From Bacillus sp. DTU_2020_1000418_1_SI_GHA_SEK_038 (GTDB taxonomy: Bacteria; Bacillota; Bacilli; Bacillales; Cytobacillaceae), in the NCBI RefSeq assembly GCF_032341175.1, contig NZ_CP135435.1:4402001-4466000 (forward strand): a stretch of DNA of 64,000 nt. The letters run 5' to 3'. Below are positions 17,001 through 26,320 of this stretch, in pieces; within the stretch, counting starts at the first letter, position 1; each line of letters begins with the position of its first letter. Both the position numbers and the translations under genes were made by a program. The notes beneath the pieces were generated by a model that had not been told where the DNA came from, searched no databases, and saw only the letters and a program-made list of their open reading frames with translations.

Positions 17001-18248
17001 CTACTTGTAATCATTTTTTGGTCCCATATCCATTAAAACTTCTACCATATTTGAAGACCCCATCCTAAGTTTAGGCCTAAACTCTGAGTCTGGCTTACTA
17101 TAAAGCTCTAATGGACTTATAATAACTCCATTTGGCGTGTTATGAAGGATTCCGGGCACACATGTATAAATTCGATCATTATTATTTGCATTCTTGGAGG
17201 ATATGGTAACGGAGGTTCCGCTATGATTATCTATACTCATGGATACCTTGTATCTGTAGAATGAGCCTGTTCCATTTGACTGAGCAGAATAAACCACAGG
17301 AACCACTGCGAGAATATCATCTGTTAATCGTAATTTAATTATTTCTGTCTTCGTTGACCAGCCGCCTCTCCCAATATCCCCCATATGTTCCACTGCCCCG
17401 TTCCCATAGCGGTAGAGGGGAGGTGTTCCCTCAGCTCCAAACATAGCTACATCTATCTGCCTACCGTCCTTTGTATAGACTAAAGCATAAATATCATAAT
17501 CTGTCCCAGTCTTCCAAGATACTGTAGCCGTAATTTCTGGTGTTTTTTCAATGATAACTGGCTTTTGTCCTTTTTCGAGACTTACCTTACCCTTTACCTT
17601 TTCAAGGCTTATCGTTGACATCGTGTTTTGACTATTATTATTTCCTGGAACAGTTACAGTCTTATCAGGTTCTTTTGGAGTTTGTTTTTGAATAGTTTTA
17701 GGTTCAGATGGCTTGTTATGCTCATCCGATTCAACCTCAACACCGTAATTTTTACATAACCCTTCAAGTCCGGAATCAAATCCGCGCCAGATTGATCTTG
17801 CCTTTGTTTGGCCATTCCGTAGATATAATTCCGATACGACTATTCCATTTTCATTTTTGAAGCTAGATGGGGTTAACTGGATAATATTATTATCGGTACA
17901 TATCTCGGCCTTTAAATTCTTAACATTTGAAAATCCCGTGCTATTATCCTCTGTAAGAGTTATAGCTATTTTAGTAATACCTGCAGGGACTTTACTCATG
18001 TCAAAATTAATTTTATGTACTTTTGTATTACCTATATTCTCAGATGGTAGGAGGGTAGCTACTCCAGAAGAGCTCGTTGGCTGATTATAAAAAATAATCC
18101 CGCTATCCCCTTGTACCTTGTCTGAATCAGTTAAAAGAAAAGCTGTTAAAGATATATCTATCGAATTAGAAATTTCGTAGCTAACAATAACATTCCCTTT
18201 TGGAGAACTTAAAACAGTGTTTGCTCCCATCTGAAGCAGTTGATTCAT
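17001..18248 (-). CDS. Tandem TerD-domain protein
   Basis: About 415 residues: an N-terminal TerD-like beta-sandwich (about 1-165, LQMGANTVLSS, VSYEISNSIDISLTAFLLT, GDSGIIFYNQPTSSSG, YLRNGQTKARSIWRGFDSGLEGLCKNYGVEV), a Pro/Lys/Thr linker (170-215), and a second TerD/TerA-like domain (about 235-400, ATVSWKTGTDYDIYALVYTKDGRQIDVAMFGAEG). The TerD family binds calcium and is tied to tellurite, stress and phage resistance. Start taken at ATG 18248 because AAGGAAGG lies about ten bases before it; the ATG three codons upstream is too close to it. It is the sole gene between att-like sites 5 and 6. Confidence 0.82.
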   Translation of the reverse strand: MNQLLQMGANTVLSSPKGNVIVSYEISNSIDISLTAFLLTDSDKVQGDSGIIFYNQPTSSSGVATLLPSENIGNTKVHKINFDMSKVPAGITKIAITLTEDNSTGFSNVKNLKAEICTDNNIIQLTPSSFKNENGIVVSELYLRNGQTKARSIWRGFDSGLEGLCKNYGVEVESDEHNKPSEPKTIQKQTPKEPDKTVTVPGNNNSQNTMSTISLEKVKGKVSLEKGQKPVIIEKTPEITATVSWKTGTDYDIYALVYTKDGRQIDVAMFGAEGTPPLYRYGNGAVEHMGDIGRGGWSTKTEIIKLRLTDDILAVVPVVYSAQSNGTGSFYRYKVSMSIDNHSGTSVTISSKNANNNDRIYTCVPGILHNTPNGVIISPLELYSKPDSEFRPKLRMGSSNMVEVLMDMGPKNDYK

Positions 18249-18642
18249 ATAAACCATTCCTTCCTTATCTATGCATTGATTACCTAACTCGAATTAAAAC
18301 TGCTCTTATCTATGATACGGTTCACTGTTAACGATTTAAGTGTAGCAAATAATTTTTTCGCAGCATAATTATTACAATCTTTATTTAAGTCTATATAGCT
18401 AATTCAATAAGTAAAAACAAACTTATCATTAAATGGAAAAAAATCACCCTAAGCTATGACAAGCCAATAGGGTGATTGACCGCTCTTCAGCGGTCTAAAA
18501 TATTTTAGTTTTATACTAATACTAATCAGTAATAAACAATAAATAACTTTAAGCGTATTACTAATTTAATTTGAATATATAATAATTTATTTAGATTACC
18601 ACACCGACTGGGAGTAGACCTCCGGATGCTGCACCAGTCTAC
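18249..18642. other. Intergenic boundary between AT-rich and GC-rich cassette DNA
   Basis: Contains att-like site 5 (18306-18326). At about 18445-18496 there are two hairpins: TCACCCTA...TAGGGTGA and GACCGCT-CTTC-AGCGGTC. At about 18605-18662 the GC-rich sequence starts with GTAGAC/GTCTAC inverted repeats just downstream of the beta-helix gene's stop, a likely transcript end. The base composition switches sharply at about 18600. No gene seen. Confidence 0.6.
18306..18326 (-). repeat. rlmH-end-like attachment site 5
   Basis: Minus strand: AGT GAA CCG TAT CAT AGA TAA, encoding S-E-P-Y-H-R-stop; 16 of 21 bases match the rlmH end. Of the five differences, two are silent (TAT for TAC, TAA for TAG), one gives the conservative Arg for Lys and two turn Gly into Ser. 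It separates the TerD block from the GC-rich beta-helix/GH3 block. Confidence 0.75.
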
Positions 18643-20151
18643 CTACCGCTGGGTAGACCGTTTCACCTCGATCCCATCGGCTACCCTCAGCTCCGCTCCG
18701 TCGATGTCATCGATGATGTTTTCGACCATTCTGAGGTCTTCCCCGGCATCGATTCTAATGCCGTTGGCGGCCTGTCTAATGACGTTGCTCTCGATCCTGA
18801 TGCCTGAGGGGATTCCTGTGCCCCGCCCGTCAGCACCGCGGTCCTCACTGAGCCGGATGGCCCAGAACCCGTCAGTCCCTCCAGTTATGTGGTTACCGAG
18901 CAACTCCGTGCCTGGCGCATTGCGAATCTCGATGCCAGCCTTCGAATCCTCCCTGGCGGTGATCCTGTTGTTCTCGATAAGGGTGTCAGGAGTTCCCAGG
19001 ATGACGAGGATTCCCTGACGGTTTCCAATCAGATCGTTGGAGTGCACCCAGTTTCCAGGTCCTGAGGCATCGTGCTTGTTCTTGGAACCGCCGGAATTTC
19101 CCAGCGCGATGCCTGCCCGATGCCCGCCGATAACCGTGTTGTCCCGGATCTCGTTCAGATACTCACCCTCGCCGTGCAGGTCGATGGCATCGAGGTGGCT
19201 GCCGATGATGGTATTCTCCGCCACGAGATTGTTGTGCGTGGGAAACTGCAGCAGAATGGCGTGCCGCAGATGCCTGCCATCGAATGTATTGCCGATGACG
19301 ACATTGTGCCTGGAATCGTTGGTGGCATCCGGGTCGTGCTGGTCCGCTGAGCCCTCGATAGCGATGCCGTAGCCCTGTCCCCCAGGGCCAACGGCAGTTG
19401 CTTCACTTACGTTGTTTCCAGAGAGGGTCACTTCACGGCTTGCCTTGACGGAGATCCCGTGGCGCTCGAACCTGCGGATGTTAAGGTTCTCCACAAGGAC
19501 CCGGGAGCTGACCTTCCCTTCGCGGGCTCCGAGGTAGATCCCGTACATCGGGCCGCCACCCGCATCGCTGTCTTCGGGGTCATCGCCGAGTGGACCCTCA
19601 TGACGTGAGGTAATGGTGAAGTCACCGACAATGACATCGTGGACGCCGGAACCGCGGATCACCCGGCTGTCATCCTCGCCATCGAGGGAGGTTAGCAGCA
19701 CAGTCCGCTCCTGCCCCTCACCGCGCAGGTCTACACCACTGCGCAACACGATGTTCGCCGACTTGTCGGTCGGGTCAGTGGAGCGCAGGTCATATGTGCC
19801 GGCCGGCAGTACGACCTCGTCACCTGGTTCAGCCGCGTCCAAGGCCGCTCGGATGGCTGTTGCATCGTCTTTTGAGTCCGGATCCGGATCTGCCCCGAAG
19901 TCGGTGACGTCCAGGGTCCTGCCTGTGGCCGGACCTGGTTTCGGCACCTCGATCGGCACACCGGAACGGTCTACCAAACCGGGAACCTGCCAGTCGCCGC
20001 GCTCGGACGGGGCAGGTTCTACGGCGTCATCGCTCTCGACCGGCTCCTCTGATTCCTCGAAGGTGCATGCGGTCAAGAGGACCACCAATCCAAGGATCAC
20101 CAACCACGAATGCACAAGATCCCGCCTGCTGTTCCGAACGAATTCCTTCAT
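18643..20151 (-). CDS. Secreted right-handed beta-helix lipoprotein (NosD/pectate-lyase-like)
   Basis: About 502 residues. A signal peptide with lipobox LLTAC is followed by an acidic linker (EESEEPVESDD). The body opens with the family's N-terminal motif TLDVTDFGADPDPDSKDDATAIRAALDAA and continues with parallel beta-helix coils rich in N-N and G-I-x-I repeats (NRITAREDSKAGIEIRNAPGTELLGNHI). Proteins of this fold are polysaccharide lyases, hydrolases or epimerases; no catalytic set can be assigned. Start ATG 20151 follows AGGAAGGATG. GC content is far above the native genes and Gly/Asp/Arg use is high, so it is probably acquired from a high-GC (actinobacterial-like) donor. It lies downstream of a GH3 gene and a terminator. 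Confidence 0.8.
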   Translation of the reverse strand: MKEFVRNSRRDLVHSWLVILGLVVLLTACTFEESEEPVESDDAVEPAPSERGDWQVPGLVDRSGVPIEVPKPGPATGRTLDVTDFGADPDPDSKDDATAIRAALDAAEPGDEVVLPAGTYDLRSTDPTDKSANIVLRSGVDLRGEGQERTVLLTSLDGEDDSRVIRGSGVHDVIVGDFTITSRHEGPLGDDPEDSDAGGGPMYGIYLGAREGKVSSRVLVENLNIRRFERHGISVKASREVTLSGNNVSEATAVGPGGQGYGIAIEGSADQHDPDATNDSRHNVVIGNTFDGRHLRHAILLQFPTHNNLVAENTIIGSHLDAIDLHGEGEYLNEIRDNTVIGGHRAGIALGNSGGSKNKHDASGPGNWVHSNDLIGNRQGILVILGTPDTLIENNRITAREDSKAGIEIRNAPGTELLGNHITGGTDGFWAIRLSEDRGADGRGTGIPSGIRIESNVIRQAANGIRIDAGEDLRMVENIIDDIDGAELRVADGIEVKRSTQR

Positions 20152-20221
20152 CTGACTTTTCACATCCTTCCTGTCTCTTTTAGTGCCTCTTATCGCCCGT
20201 GGAGGCGTGGAGAAAAGGGGT

Positions 20222-20265
20222 GAGCCCGCGAGCTTGGCGATTCTCACGCCAAGGCCAGCGGGCTC
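20222..20265 (-). terminator. GC-rich terminator-like hairpin after GH3 copy 1
   Basis: GAGCCCGCgaGCTTGGCG pairs with CGCCAAGgccaGCGGGCTC around a seven-base loop. A similar structure ending in GGGCTCACTAT follows the other GH3 gene (26217-26258), so the two 3' regions are paralogous too. On the minus strand CCCCTTTTC follows. Confidence 0.75.
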
Positions 20266-20367
20266 ACTATATTCGGGATGCCTAACAAACCTCTACTCTA
20301 TCAGGTCACCGATATCATTCCATTGCCAGGGGGTCCAACGATTAAAATCCCCTGTCCCTTGCTATTA

Positions 20368-22857
20368 TCATTGGCTATTGCCATCGTTGTTGCCTTGGCC
20401 GTTACCTTTGTTCTTGCCCTTGCCCTTGTTGTTGTCCTTTTTCGTGTCCCTGCCGTGTTTGAAGTTCAACGGGACATCCTTTTCTAATGGAGTGTCTGCT
20501 GATGAACCACCGACATGCACGCGGTACTTACCGTCAGCAGTTGCCCACTCGCCGTCTGCCCAGTTAGCAAGGTTGTCCGGTTCTTCCGGAATGAAATAGG
20601 AGAACGGGTGGTTAGAGTCTTCATGGTTAATACGCACAGTCACACGCTCTTTCTCACCAGGCTCAAGGTAAACCTTCTCGAAGTTGACTAACCGTTTAGT
20701 CGGCTGCCCTGCCTCGTCTGGTAGAGTCAGATAGACTTGTGCAGCTTCTTTACCGGCAACATCACCTGTGTTCGTGATCGTGAAGGACACGTCAATACCA
20801 GACAACGTGCCGTTGTTGCCTTTGCCTTCACCACGGACTTTTTTGACTTTAAGATCGTCATACTCGAAGCTCGTGTAAGACAAGCCGTACCCGAATGGGA
20901 AGACCGGCTTCATGTTGTTTGCCTCGTACCAGCGGTAGCCCATCTCAAGGCCCTCTGTGTACTTGGCAATTAGTTGGTCGGAACCGTTACCGTACGGGCC
21001 CGGTCCACCTGGCTTGCCAGTGTCTTGACGGGTTCCAGGGTACTGCTCCTCGGTCGCGAATGCGGCCTCACGCTCAGTGGCACCGAACGTCATCGGCAGC
21101 TTGCCGGAAGGATTGACCTTACCGTAGAGCAGGTTAGCGACGGCATTGCCATCCTCCATGCCCGGGAACCACGCAGAAAGGACAGCTGGGACCTCATCCA
21201 ACCACGGCATGAGCACCGTACCGGAAGTCTTCAGTACCACAGCGGTGTTCTCAGCGTTGGCCTTAAGGACTGCATCGATCATCGGCTCCTGCTCAACCCA
21301 GTCCTCTCGGTCCGGGTTCGTGTCAAGGTCGATGGCAGGGAAGCCCAGTGTATCGCGGTCCGCGGTCTCATGCGGATTGTCACCGACCATCAGAAGTACA
21401 ACATCGGACTCAGCGGCCAGCTTGGCGGCAGCCTCGGGGTCACGTCCATCGTTGTACGTTACTTTTGTATTGTAGCCCATTTCCTCAATAATATTCTCTA
21501 AGCCCTCCTGTGGAGTTACCGTGTAAGGAGCCTCAACGTTCTCGTTGTTGTCCCGGACGGAGCGCGGAGACATCTTGGCCTCACCAGCGAACCACTCAAC
21601 GCCGATCAGTGCGATTGATTTCGGTTTGCCGTCCAGTGGCAGGAAGCCGTCAGCGTTCTTTAACAGCACCGCCCCTTCCTCGGCCATCTTGCGTGCGCTG
21701 GCGCCGTTGGCCATCGGATCAACGATTTCCGGCATGAACTTATCAAATGGCTTATCCATGTGGCCATACTCGATCATCTTGACGTACCGAGGACGAAGCA
21801 AATTGTCGATGTCGTCTTCAGTCACATGACCTGAGTCGAGGGCCTCCTGGATCTTCTCCTGGGTGTAGTACTGAGGTGCCCAGTCGAGCTCGACATTCGT
21901 CCCCGCCTTAATGGCAGCAACCGTGTCGTGAATCGCGCGACGGTCACTCATGACGTAACCATCGAAGCCCCACTTGTTCCGCAGAGCATCTTGGAGCAGT
22001 TCAGAGCTGTCACAGGCAAAGGTGCCGTTAACATCCGGGAACGAGCACATCACGGAAGCCGGATCAGCATCCTTGACAGTCATCTCGAACGGCAACATGT
22101 ACAACTCGTTCATGGCCTTTGAGGGAACCTGGACACCCATTGTCCATCGCTCGGTCTCCTGCTCATTGCCGGCCAAGTGCTTTAGCTGGGCCTGAACTCC
22201 CTGGGCCTGAATGCCCTTGACTTGCTCAGTCGCCAGAGTACCCGTCAGGTACGGGTCCTCACTGAAGTACTCATAGTTCCGGCCATTGTACGGGTGACGT
22301 ACGAGGTTCATTCCCGGTCCAAGCAGCACGTGATGCGCGAAGGCCCTTGTCTCCTCGCCAAGGATTCGACCGGCCTCATAGTTCAACTCGCGGTCGAAGG
22401 TCGCAGCCATAGCCAGGGTGGATGGCAGTCCCGTTGCTTCCGGGTCATTGCCACACGATCCGCCTTTCACGCCCGTACCACCGTTGGTCATGCGGATTGT
22501 GGGGATACCCAGTTCCTCGATCCCGCGAATCTGCCGGCCAGTGTCCTGCCACTCACACCCGGGCAGGGTACCCTGGGGCTCGAATTCGCCGTTCATATAC
22601 TTGCTAGTACCGCCCCTTTTGATGACAACCGCCTCACCGGTGTCGTTCTCATTGAAGCGTGAAATGGCGATTTGCTGGATCTTCTGTTCCATCGTCATCT
22701 CATCAAGAAGCAGCTCGGTACGATCCTCAGCAGAGAGCTCGGTGTTCATCCAAGGTCTGGTCCCTTCATTTCCAACGTTCTCCGCATTAGCAGGAATTAC
22801 TAATGAAGACATGAAGATCGTTGCTGTCAAAAAAATTGAATTAATTCGTTTTATCAT
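20368..22857 (-). CDS. Secreted GH3 family glycoside hydrolase (copy 1)
   Basis: 829 residues: signal peptide (1-25, cut after ANA), (beta/alpha)8 domain, alpha/beta sandwich, fibronectin III domain near 690-790, then a low-complexity tail of Lys, Asn and Gly. The nucleophile is Asp305 in GFDGYVMSD; Glu497 in PHETADRD is the likely acid/base; RHPYNGRNYEYFSEDP and KHLAGNEQETER are GH3 substrate-binding motifs; the family's usual SDW is SDR here. Probably a retaining beta-glucosidase or related exo-enzyme acting outside the cell. The coding core is GC-rich, but the signal peptide and upstream DNA are AT-rich Bacillus-like. About nine in ten residues match copy 2 (26321-28768) over the part compared by eye. 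Confidence 0.93.
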   Translation of the reverse strand: MIKRINSIFLTATIFMSSLVIPANAENVGNEGTRPWMNTELSAEDRTELLLDEMTMEQKIQQIAISRFNENDTGEAVVIKRGGTSKYMNGEFEPQGTLPGCEWQDTGRQIRGIEELGIPTIRMTNGGTGVKGGSCGNDPEATGLPSTLAMAATFDRELNYEAGRILGEETRAFAHHVLLGPGMNLVRHPYNGRNYEYFSEDPYLTGTLATEQVKGIQAQGVQAQLKHLAGNEQETERWTMGVQVPSKAMNELYMLPFEMTVKDADPASVMCSFPDVNGTFACDSSELLQDALRNKWGFDGYVMSDRRAIHDTVAAIKAGTNVELDWAPQYYTQEKIQEALDSGHVTEDDIDNLLRPRYVKMIEYGHMDKPFDKFMPEIVDPMANGASARKMAEEGAVLLKNADGFLPLDGKPKSIALIGVEWFAGEAKMSPRSVRDNNENVEAPYTVTPQEGLENIIEEMGYNTKVTYNDGRDPEAAAKLAAESDVVLLMVGDNPHETADRDTLGFPAIDLDTNPDREDWVEQEPMIDAVLKANAENTAVVLKTSGTVLMPWLDEVPAVLSAWFPGMEDGNAVANLLYGKVNPSGKLPMTFGATEREAAFATEEQYPGTRQDTGKPGGPGPYGNGSDQLIAKYTEGLEMGYRWYEANNMKPVFPFGYGLSYTSFEYDDLKVKKVRGEGKGNNGTLSGIDVSFTITNTGDVAGKEAAQVYLTLPDEAGQPTKRLVNFEKVYLEPGEKERVTVRINHEDSNHPFSYFIPEEPDNLANWADGEWATADGKYRVHVGGSSADTPLEKDVPLNFKHGRDTKKDNNKGKGKNKGNGQGNNDGNSQ

Positions 22858-23425
22858 CTTATCTCTCCCTTACTAACTATTTAACTATATTAGTATAGGG
22901 AAAAACTATTACACTAGTATTAACTGTTAATTACAGATCACTAACAAAAACCACAAGGTTAGTAACAATCGTAAAGTCCTGAAAATGCATTAAAACACTG
23001 TAACAATCAATGATTTTCCAAATAAACAAACAAAATAAATAAATTTAAATGAACATTATTATAAATATACTGAAACAGGTTAGAAGGACTTTTTTATAAA
23101 ATAAGATTTTTTAATATAATATTTGGAAATGCAATCGAAGGTGGTATGTAATGAATGAAATAAGTATTTCCCTTATTTGCATGATGGAATACCCACGTTC
23201 CTATCACCTCTTTACTTATGGTAAGGTTCATCTCAACTGTTTAAGGGGTGGTTTTTGTATAAGATATAGGGATACCTCCCTTAGAATAAAACGACATGTT
23301 CGCCAGAAGCAAAACCGAGGAGCATGTATAGTATTTTATAAATACAACTTTTCTACTTATCACTTTTTACGAATTAATAAATGAAAATTTGCATAATGAT
23401 CTAAAAACCAATAGGAGTTGATTGC
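22858..23425. other. Intergenic region containing att-like site 4
   Basis: 568 AT-rich bases between GH3 copy 1 and the staygreen gene, containing the att-like site at 23212-23232. A 77-residue frame at 23151-23384 has an AAGGTGG site but runs straight through the att-like site and resembles nothing; I do not call it. The GH3 promoter must lie at about 22870-22960; no clear box is seen. Confidence 0.5.
23212..23232 (-). repeat. rlmH-end-like attachment site 4
   Basis: Minus strand: GAT GAA CCT TAC CAT AAG TAA, encoding D-E-P-Y-H-K-stop. Sixteen of 21 bases match the rlmH end; CCT for CCG, AAG for AAA and TAA for TAG are silent. That pattern points to descent from a true rlmH coding end, not to chance. 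It separates GH3 copy 1 from the staygreen gene. Confidence 0.7.
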
Positions 23426-23917
23426 TTGAGGAAATTCATTCCTGAAAAATTATCTGTCGAATACACGGGTGGTGTTACGGATACCGGACCTGTCATACCA
23501 AGGCGTTACACGTTAACTCACTCTGATTTAACCGGTGATCTATTTTTAACAATTGGAATTCATTATGCCTGGAATAAAATTAATCCCATGAGAGATGAGG
23601 TATTAGGTGAATGGAAAACGAACGGAAGTTTCTTATATTATTGTGTTTATTTATATATTGATCAAGGAGAATATAACCAAAATGTGTCAGCAAAACGCAA
23701 TGAAATATTTAGACGGGAATTACCGCTTGCCTTAACAGCTATTCGATACGGAGATAGGTTATTATTCGATGTATACCCGCATCTTGATCAAACTTCAATC
23801 ATAATTAACTTTATGTCCATCTATCCTCAGTTTGCTAGACAAGAAAGTTGGGGGACTTTCCATATATTTAATAACACAATTATTAGAACAGATCTTGAAA
23901 GAAGCCAAGGAAAGTAA
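23426..23917 (+). CDS. Staygreen family protein (Mg-dechelatase homologue)
   Basis: 163 residues. FIPEKLSVEYTGGVTDTGPVIPRRYTLTHSDLTGDLFLTIG, then INPMRDEVLGEW and KRNEIFRRELPLALTAIRYGDR, are the conserved blocks of the staygreen family, which in plants removes magnesium from chlorophyll a. Bacterial members occur in non-photosynthetic organisms and their role is unclear. TTG start at 23426 with TAGGAGTTGAT upstream. The final 20 residues after QESWGT depart from what I recall of the family, and may be altered by the junction. It is the only gene between att-like sites 3 and 4 and runs opposite to its neighbours. Confidence 0.85.
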   Translation: MRKFIPEKLSVEYTGGVTDTGPVIPRRYTLTHSDLTGDLFLTIGIHYAWNKINPMRDEVLGEWKTNGSFLYYCVYLYIDQGEYNQNVSAKRNEIFRRELPLALTAIRYGDRLLFDVYPHLDQTSIIINFMSIYPQFARQESWGTFHIFNNTIIRTDLERSQGK

Positions 23918-24299
23918 AAATCAAAATAATCTTATTGAAACTGAAATTTCAGGATCAGTAGTCATGTTATCTGAGGTTTCTGAGGCAAGTGAGGAAGTTG
24001 CGAATACAGTCAATTCCATTGATACTAAACTGCTCCATTGTCTTGCCAAGACTACGATTCGCGAGATTCCACTCGTGGCCTAGTGGCTCCGATCATAGTT
24101 TTGACAAGTTCACAATGAGCGCTACTTGATTCACTCTTTTTCCCTTTAGCCTCATATTGAAAAAAAACGCACCTATTTATGGTACGGTTCACCGTATTGT
24201 AACTAAATGAGGTTTTCAGTTTGATATCAACTAATGTTACTAACAAGAAAAGAGTCAAGCTATGTCTTATTGCCCCCAGTTACTGCCAACACTAACTTT
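23918..24299. other. Intergenic region containing att-like site 3
   Basis: 382 bases between convergent staygreen and dbpA genes. A plus-strand frame (23832-24083) overlapping the staygreen end contains a stretch (SVVMLSEVSEASEEVANTVNSID) with the heptad character of chemoreceptor signalling helices; it could be a remnant of a chemoreceptor, but has no start of its own. The att-like site 3 at 24173-24193 is followed on the minus strand by GTGCGTTTTTTTT, terminator-like. Confidence 0.4.
24173..24193 (-). repeat. rlmH-end-like attachment site 3
   Basis: Minus strand: GGT GAA CCG TAC CAT AAA TAG, encoding G-E-P-Y-H-K-stop, identical to the rlmH end except for one wobble base (GGT for GGG). Lies outside any gene; a T-run follows as it does after rlmH. 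With site 2 it bounds the dbpA/GH3 block. Confidence 0.85.
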
Positions 24300-25748
24300 T
24301 CACTTCTTTTTAGCTTCATATACTTTCAACTGCTTACCTTTTATTGTTGTGTCTTTCATCTTTTTCAACACAACCGGACCTTTATCATCTAATATTTCAA
24401 CATAAGAAACATTATCTAATATTGTAATGATACCAATATCCTCCACTGATACTCCGTCAATTTTTGCAATCGTTCCAACAAAATCTACTGCTCTAAGCTT
24501 CTTTTTCTTACCGCCATTAAAGTACAACTTCATGATTTGCTTGTTTAATCTTTCACTTTTTGCTTGTTTAATCGTTGGTTCCACATTCATTTTTGCTTCA
24601 AAGGCAGGTTTCTTATCTGAAACTTCCTCTTTTGAAGGAGCGGCAATTTTCGGAATCTCAAAACCAATGTATTCTTCAATTTCACTTAAAAACCGATCTT
24701 CAAATGGTGTAACAAAAGTGATGGCTTTCCCTTTTTGACCTGCTCGTCCTGTTCTTCCCGTACGATGAACATAGCTTTCTTTCTCTAACGGGAGGTCATA
24801 GTTGATGACATGTGTAATATTATCAATATCAATCCCTCTAGCGGCTACATCCGTAGCAATTAAATAACGAAATTCCCCTCTTCTAAAGTCATTCATCACG
24901 TCAAGCCGGTCCTCTTGTATCATGCCGCCGTGGATTTGATCACAGCTATAACCTAAATCCACTAACTGATCACACAAAGTATCTACTCGATCTTTTGTTC
25001 GACAGAAGATGATGCAACTATCTGAATTTTCAACAATCGTTACATCTTTAAGCATAGAAAATTTATCGTCTTCTGCCACTTCAAAAAGAGAATGATCAAT
25101 TTTATCAGTCGTGAGTCCCGTCGACTTAATTTCAATATCAATAGGTGTTTTCATATAGTTAAGTGAGAGGTTTTTAACCTCCTCTGGTAAAGTAGCTGAA
25201 AATAACATTGTGACTCGTTTTCGAGGTATTTCTTTGATAATGGCCTCTACTTGTTCAATAAATCCCATATTTAACATTTCGTCCGCTTCATCGATAACAA
25301 GATAGTGGATCCGATCTAAGGCCAGAGTCCCTCTTTCAATATGATCTAACACACGACCTGGAGTACCAACGACTACATGCGTTTTTTGCTTTAATTCTGT
25401 TTTTTGAATGGCAAAAGGTTGTTTTCCATAAACAGCTGTTGCTTTTATCCGTTTATATCTGCCTAAGTTTATAAAATCCTCTTTCACTTGAACAGCAAGT
25501 TCTCTCGTTGGTGTCAAAATTAAAGCTTGAGGTTTATTTTCCTTCCAATCAATTAATTCACAAATTGGAATCCCGTATGATGCAGTCTTCCCACTTCCGG
25601 TTTGTGATTTCACGACAAGATCCATTTTCTCTAACACAAGAGGAATGACCTTACTTTGAACGGCTGTTGGGTTTCTATATTCTAAGCTATCCAACGCGTT
25701 TACTATTTCCTTACTTAATTTATAATCGTTAAAACTTTCTTTGGACAT
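24300..25748 (-). CDS. dbpA: DEAD-box ATP-dependent RNA helicase DbpA/YxiN
   Basis: 482 residues. Helicase motifs in order: Q motif ([11 protein letters not shown]), motif [27 protein letters not shown], then [20 protein letters not shown] and [10 protein letters not shown]. The C-terminal 75 residues ([36 protein letters not shown]) are the DbpA-type RNA-recognition fold that targets 23S rRNA hairpin 92, so the role is late 50S ribosome assembly. It is a chromosomal-type gene sitting inside the cassette array, next to a GC-rich GH3 gene, but its own base composition is native-like. Confidence 0.95.
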   Translation of the reverse strand: MSKESFNDYKLSKEIVNALDSLEYRNPTAVQSKVIPLVLEKMDLVVKSQTGSGKTASYGIPICELIDWKENKPQALILTPTRELAVQVKEDFINLGRYKRIKATAVYGKQPFAIQKTELKQKTHVVVGTPGRVLDHIERGTLALDRIHYLVIDEADEMLNMGFIEQVEAIIKEIPRKRVTMLFSATLPEEVKNLSLNYMKTPIDIEIKSTGLTTDKIDHSLFEVAEDDKFSMLKDVTIVENSDSCIIFCRTKDRVDTLCDQLVDLGYSCDQIHGGMIQEDRLDVMNDFRRGEFRYLIATDVAARGIDIDNITHVINYDLPLEKESYVHRTGRTGRAGQKGKAITFVTPFEDRFLSEIEEYIGFEIPKIAAPSKEEVSDKKPAFEAKMNVEPTIKQAKSERLNKQIMKLYFNGGKKKKLRAVDFVGTIAKIDGVSVEDIGIITILDNVSYVEILDDKGPVVLKKMKDTTIKGKQLKVYEAKKK

Positions 25749-26320
25749 AACTAAGCCTCTTTTTATTTTGGATTATTTACCTTATTATTTTCGTAAAGAT
25801 TGTTACCCTTTTCAAACTACATTATACGCGAACTTCGCCTTGTAAATGAGTTAGTGCTTGAATTAATAAAAAAAATGACCTGTCTCTTATCTGTTCTATT
25901 TATCCCTGTTTAAAACTTATTCTTGATATCTTTTTTACCTGTCTAGCAAACTACACTACTTTTGGAAAGTTTCTTAAAATAAATGAACGAATGATTCGAG
26001 TGATTACTTGCAGCTATGGAGAGGGAGAACAATGCCAGTTGTATATTCGCCAAGGGCCAAACGATGTGCAACCGTTACAACTCCACTGACCTGGTCTGAA
26101 TTGGAAAGAGGTTTAAAAGTTTTTTCAATGTTCATATAAACCTTTAAAAATGCCAAAAACAGCACCCACCTCTTTTCGTCCCATTCATCGCCCTTGAAGG
26201 CTTTGAAAAAAACAATGAGCCTGCGGGCCTCGGCATAATTCACCGAGCCTGCGGGCTCACTATCTTTTGGTTACCTGACGACTCCTACCGGGTCGCCGAC
26301 TTCATCCCATGGCCAAGGGC
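25749..26320. other. Intergenic region between GH3 copy 2 and dbpA
   Basis: 572 bases. The right part holds the GH3 copy 2 terminator (26217-26258). The middle is GC-mixed; a minus-strand frame of 79 codons (26004-26243, ending SGVVTVAHRLALGEYTTGIVLPLHSCK) is open but begins inside the terminator hairpin, has no ribosome site, and is not called. The left 200 bases are very AT-rich and should carry the dbpA promoter. Confidence 0.5.
26217..26258 (-). terminator. GC-rich terminator-like hairpin after GH3 copy 2
   Basis: GAGCCTGCGGGCCTCGG pairs imperfectly with CCGAGCCTGCGGGCTC around a nine-base loop, homologous in position and in the flanking GGGCTCACTAT to the hairpin at 20222-20265. Confidence 0.7.

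Noticed and set aside
23151..23384. 77-residue frame with a possible AAGGTGG site
   Set aside because: It runs through att-like site 4 and its sequence resembles no protein; most likely chance.
23832..24083. Chemoreceptor-like frame after the staygreen gene
   Set aside because: It overlaps the end of the staygreen gene, has no ribosome site and the match is only a short helical stretch; at best a remnant.
26004..26243. 79-residue frame downstream of GH3 copy 2
   Set aside because: It begins within the terminator hairpin, has no ribosome site and matches no family.
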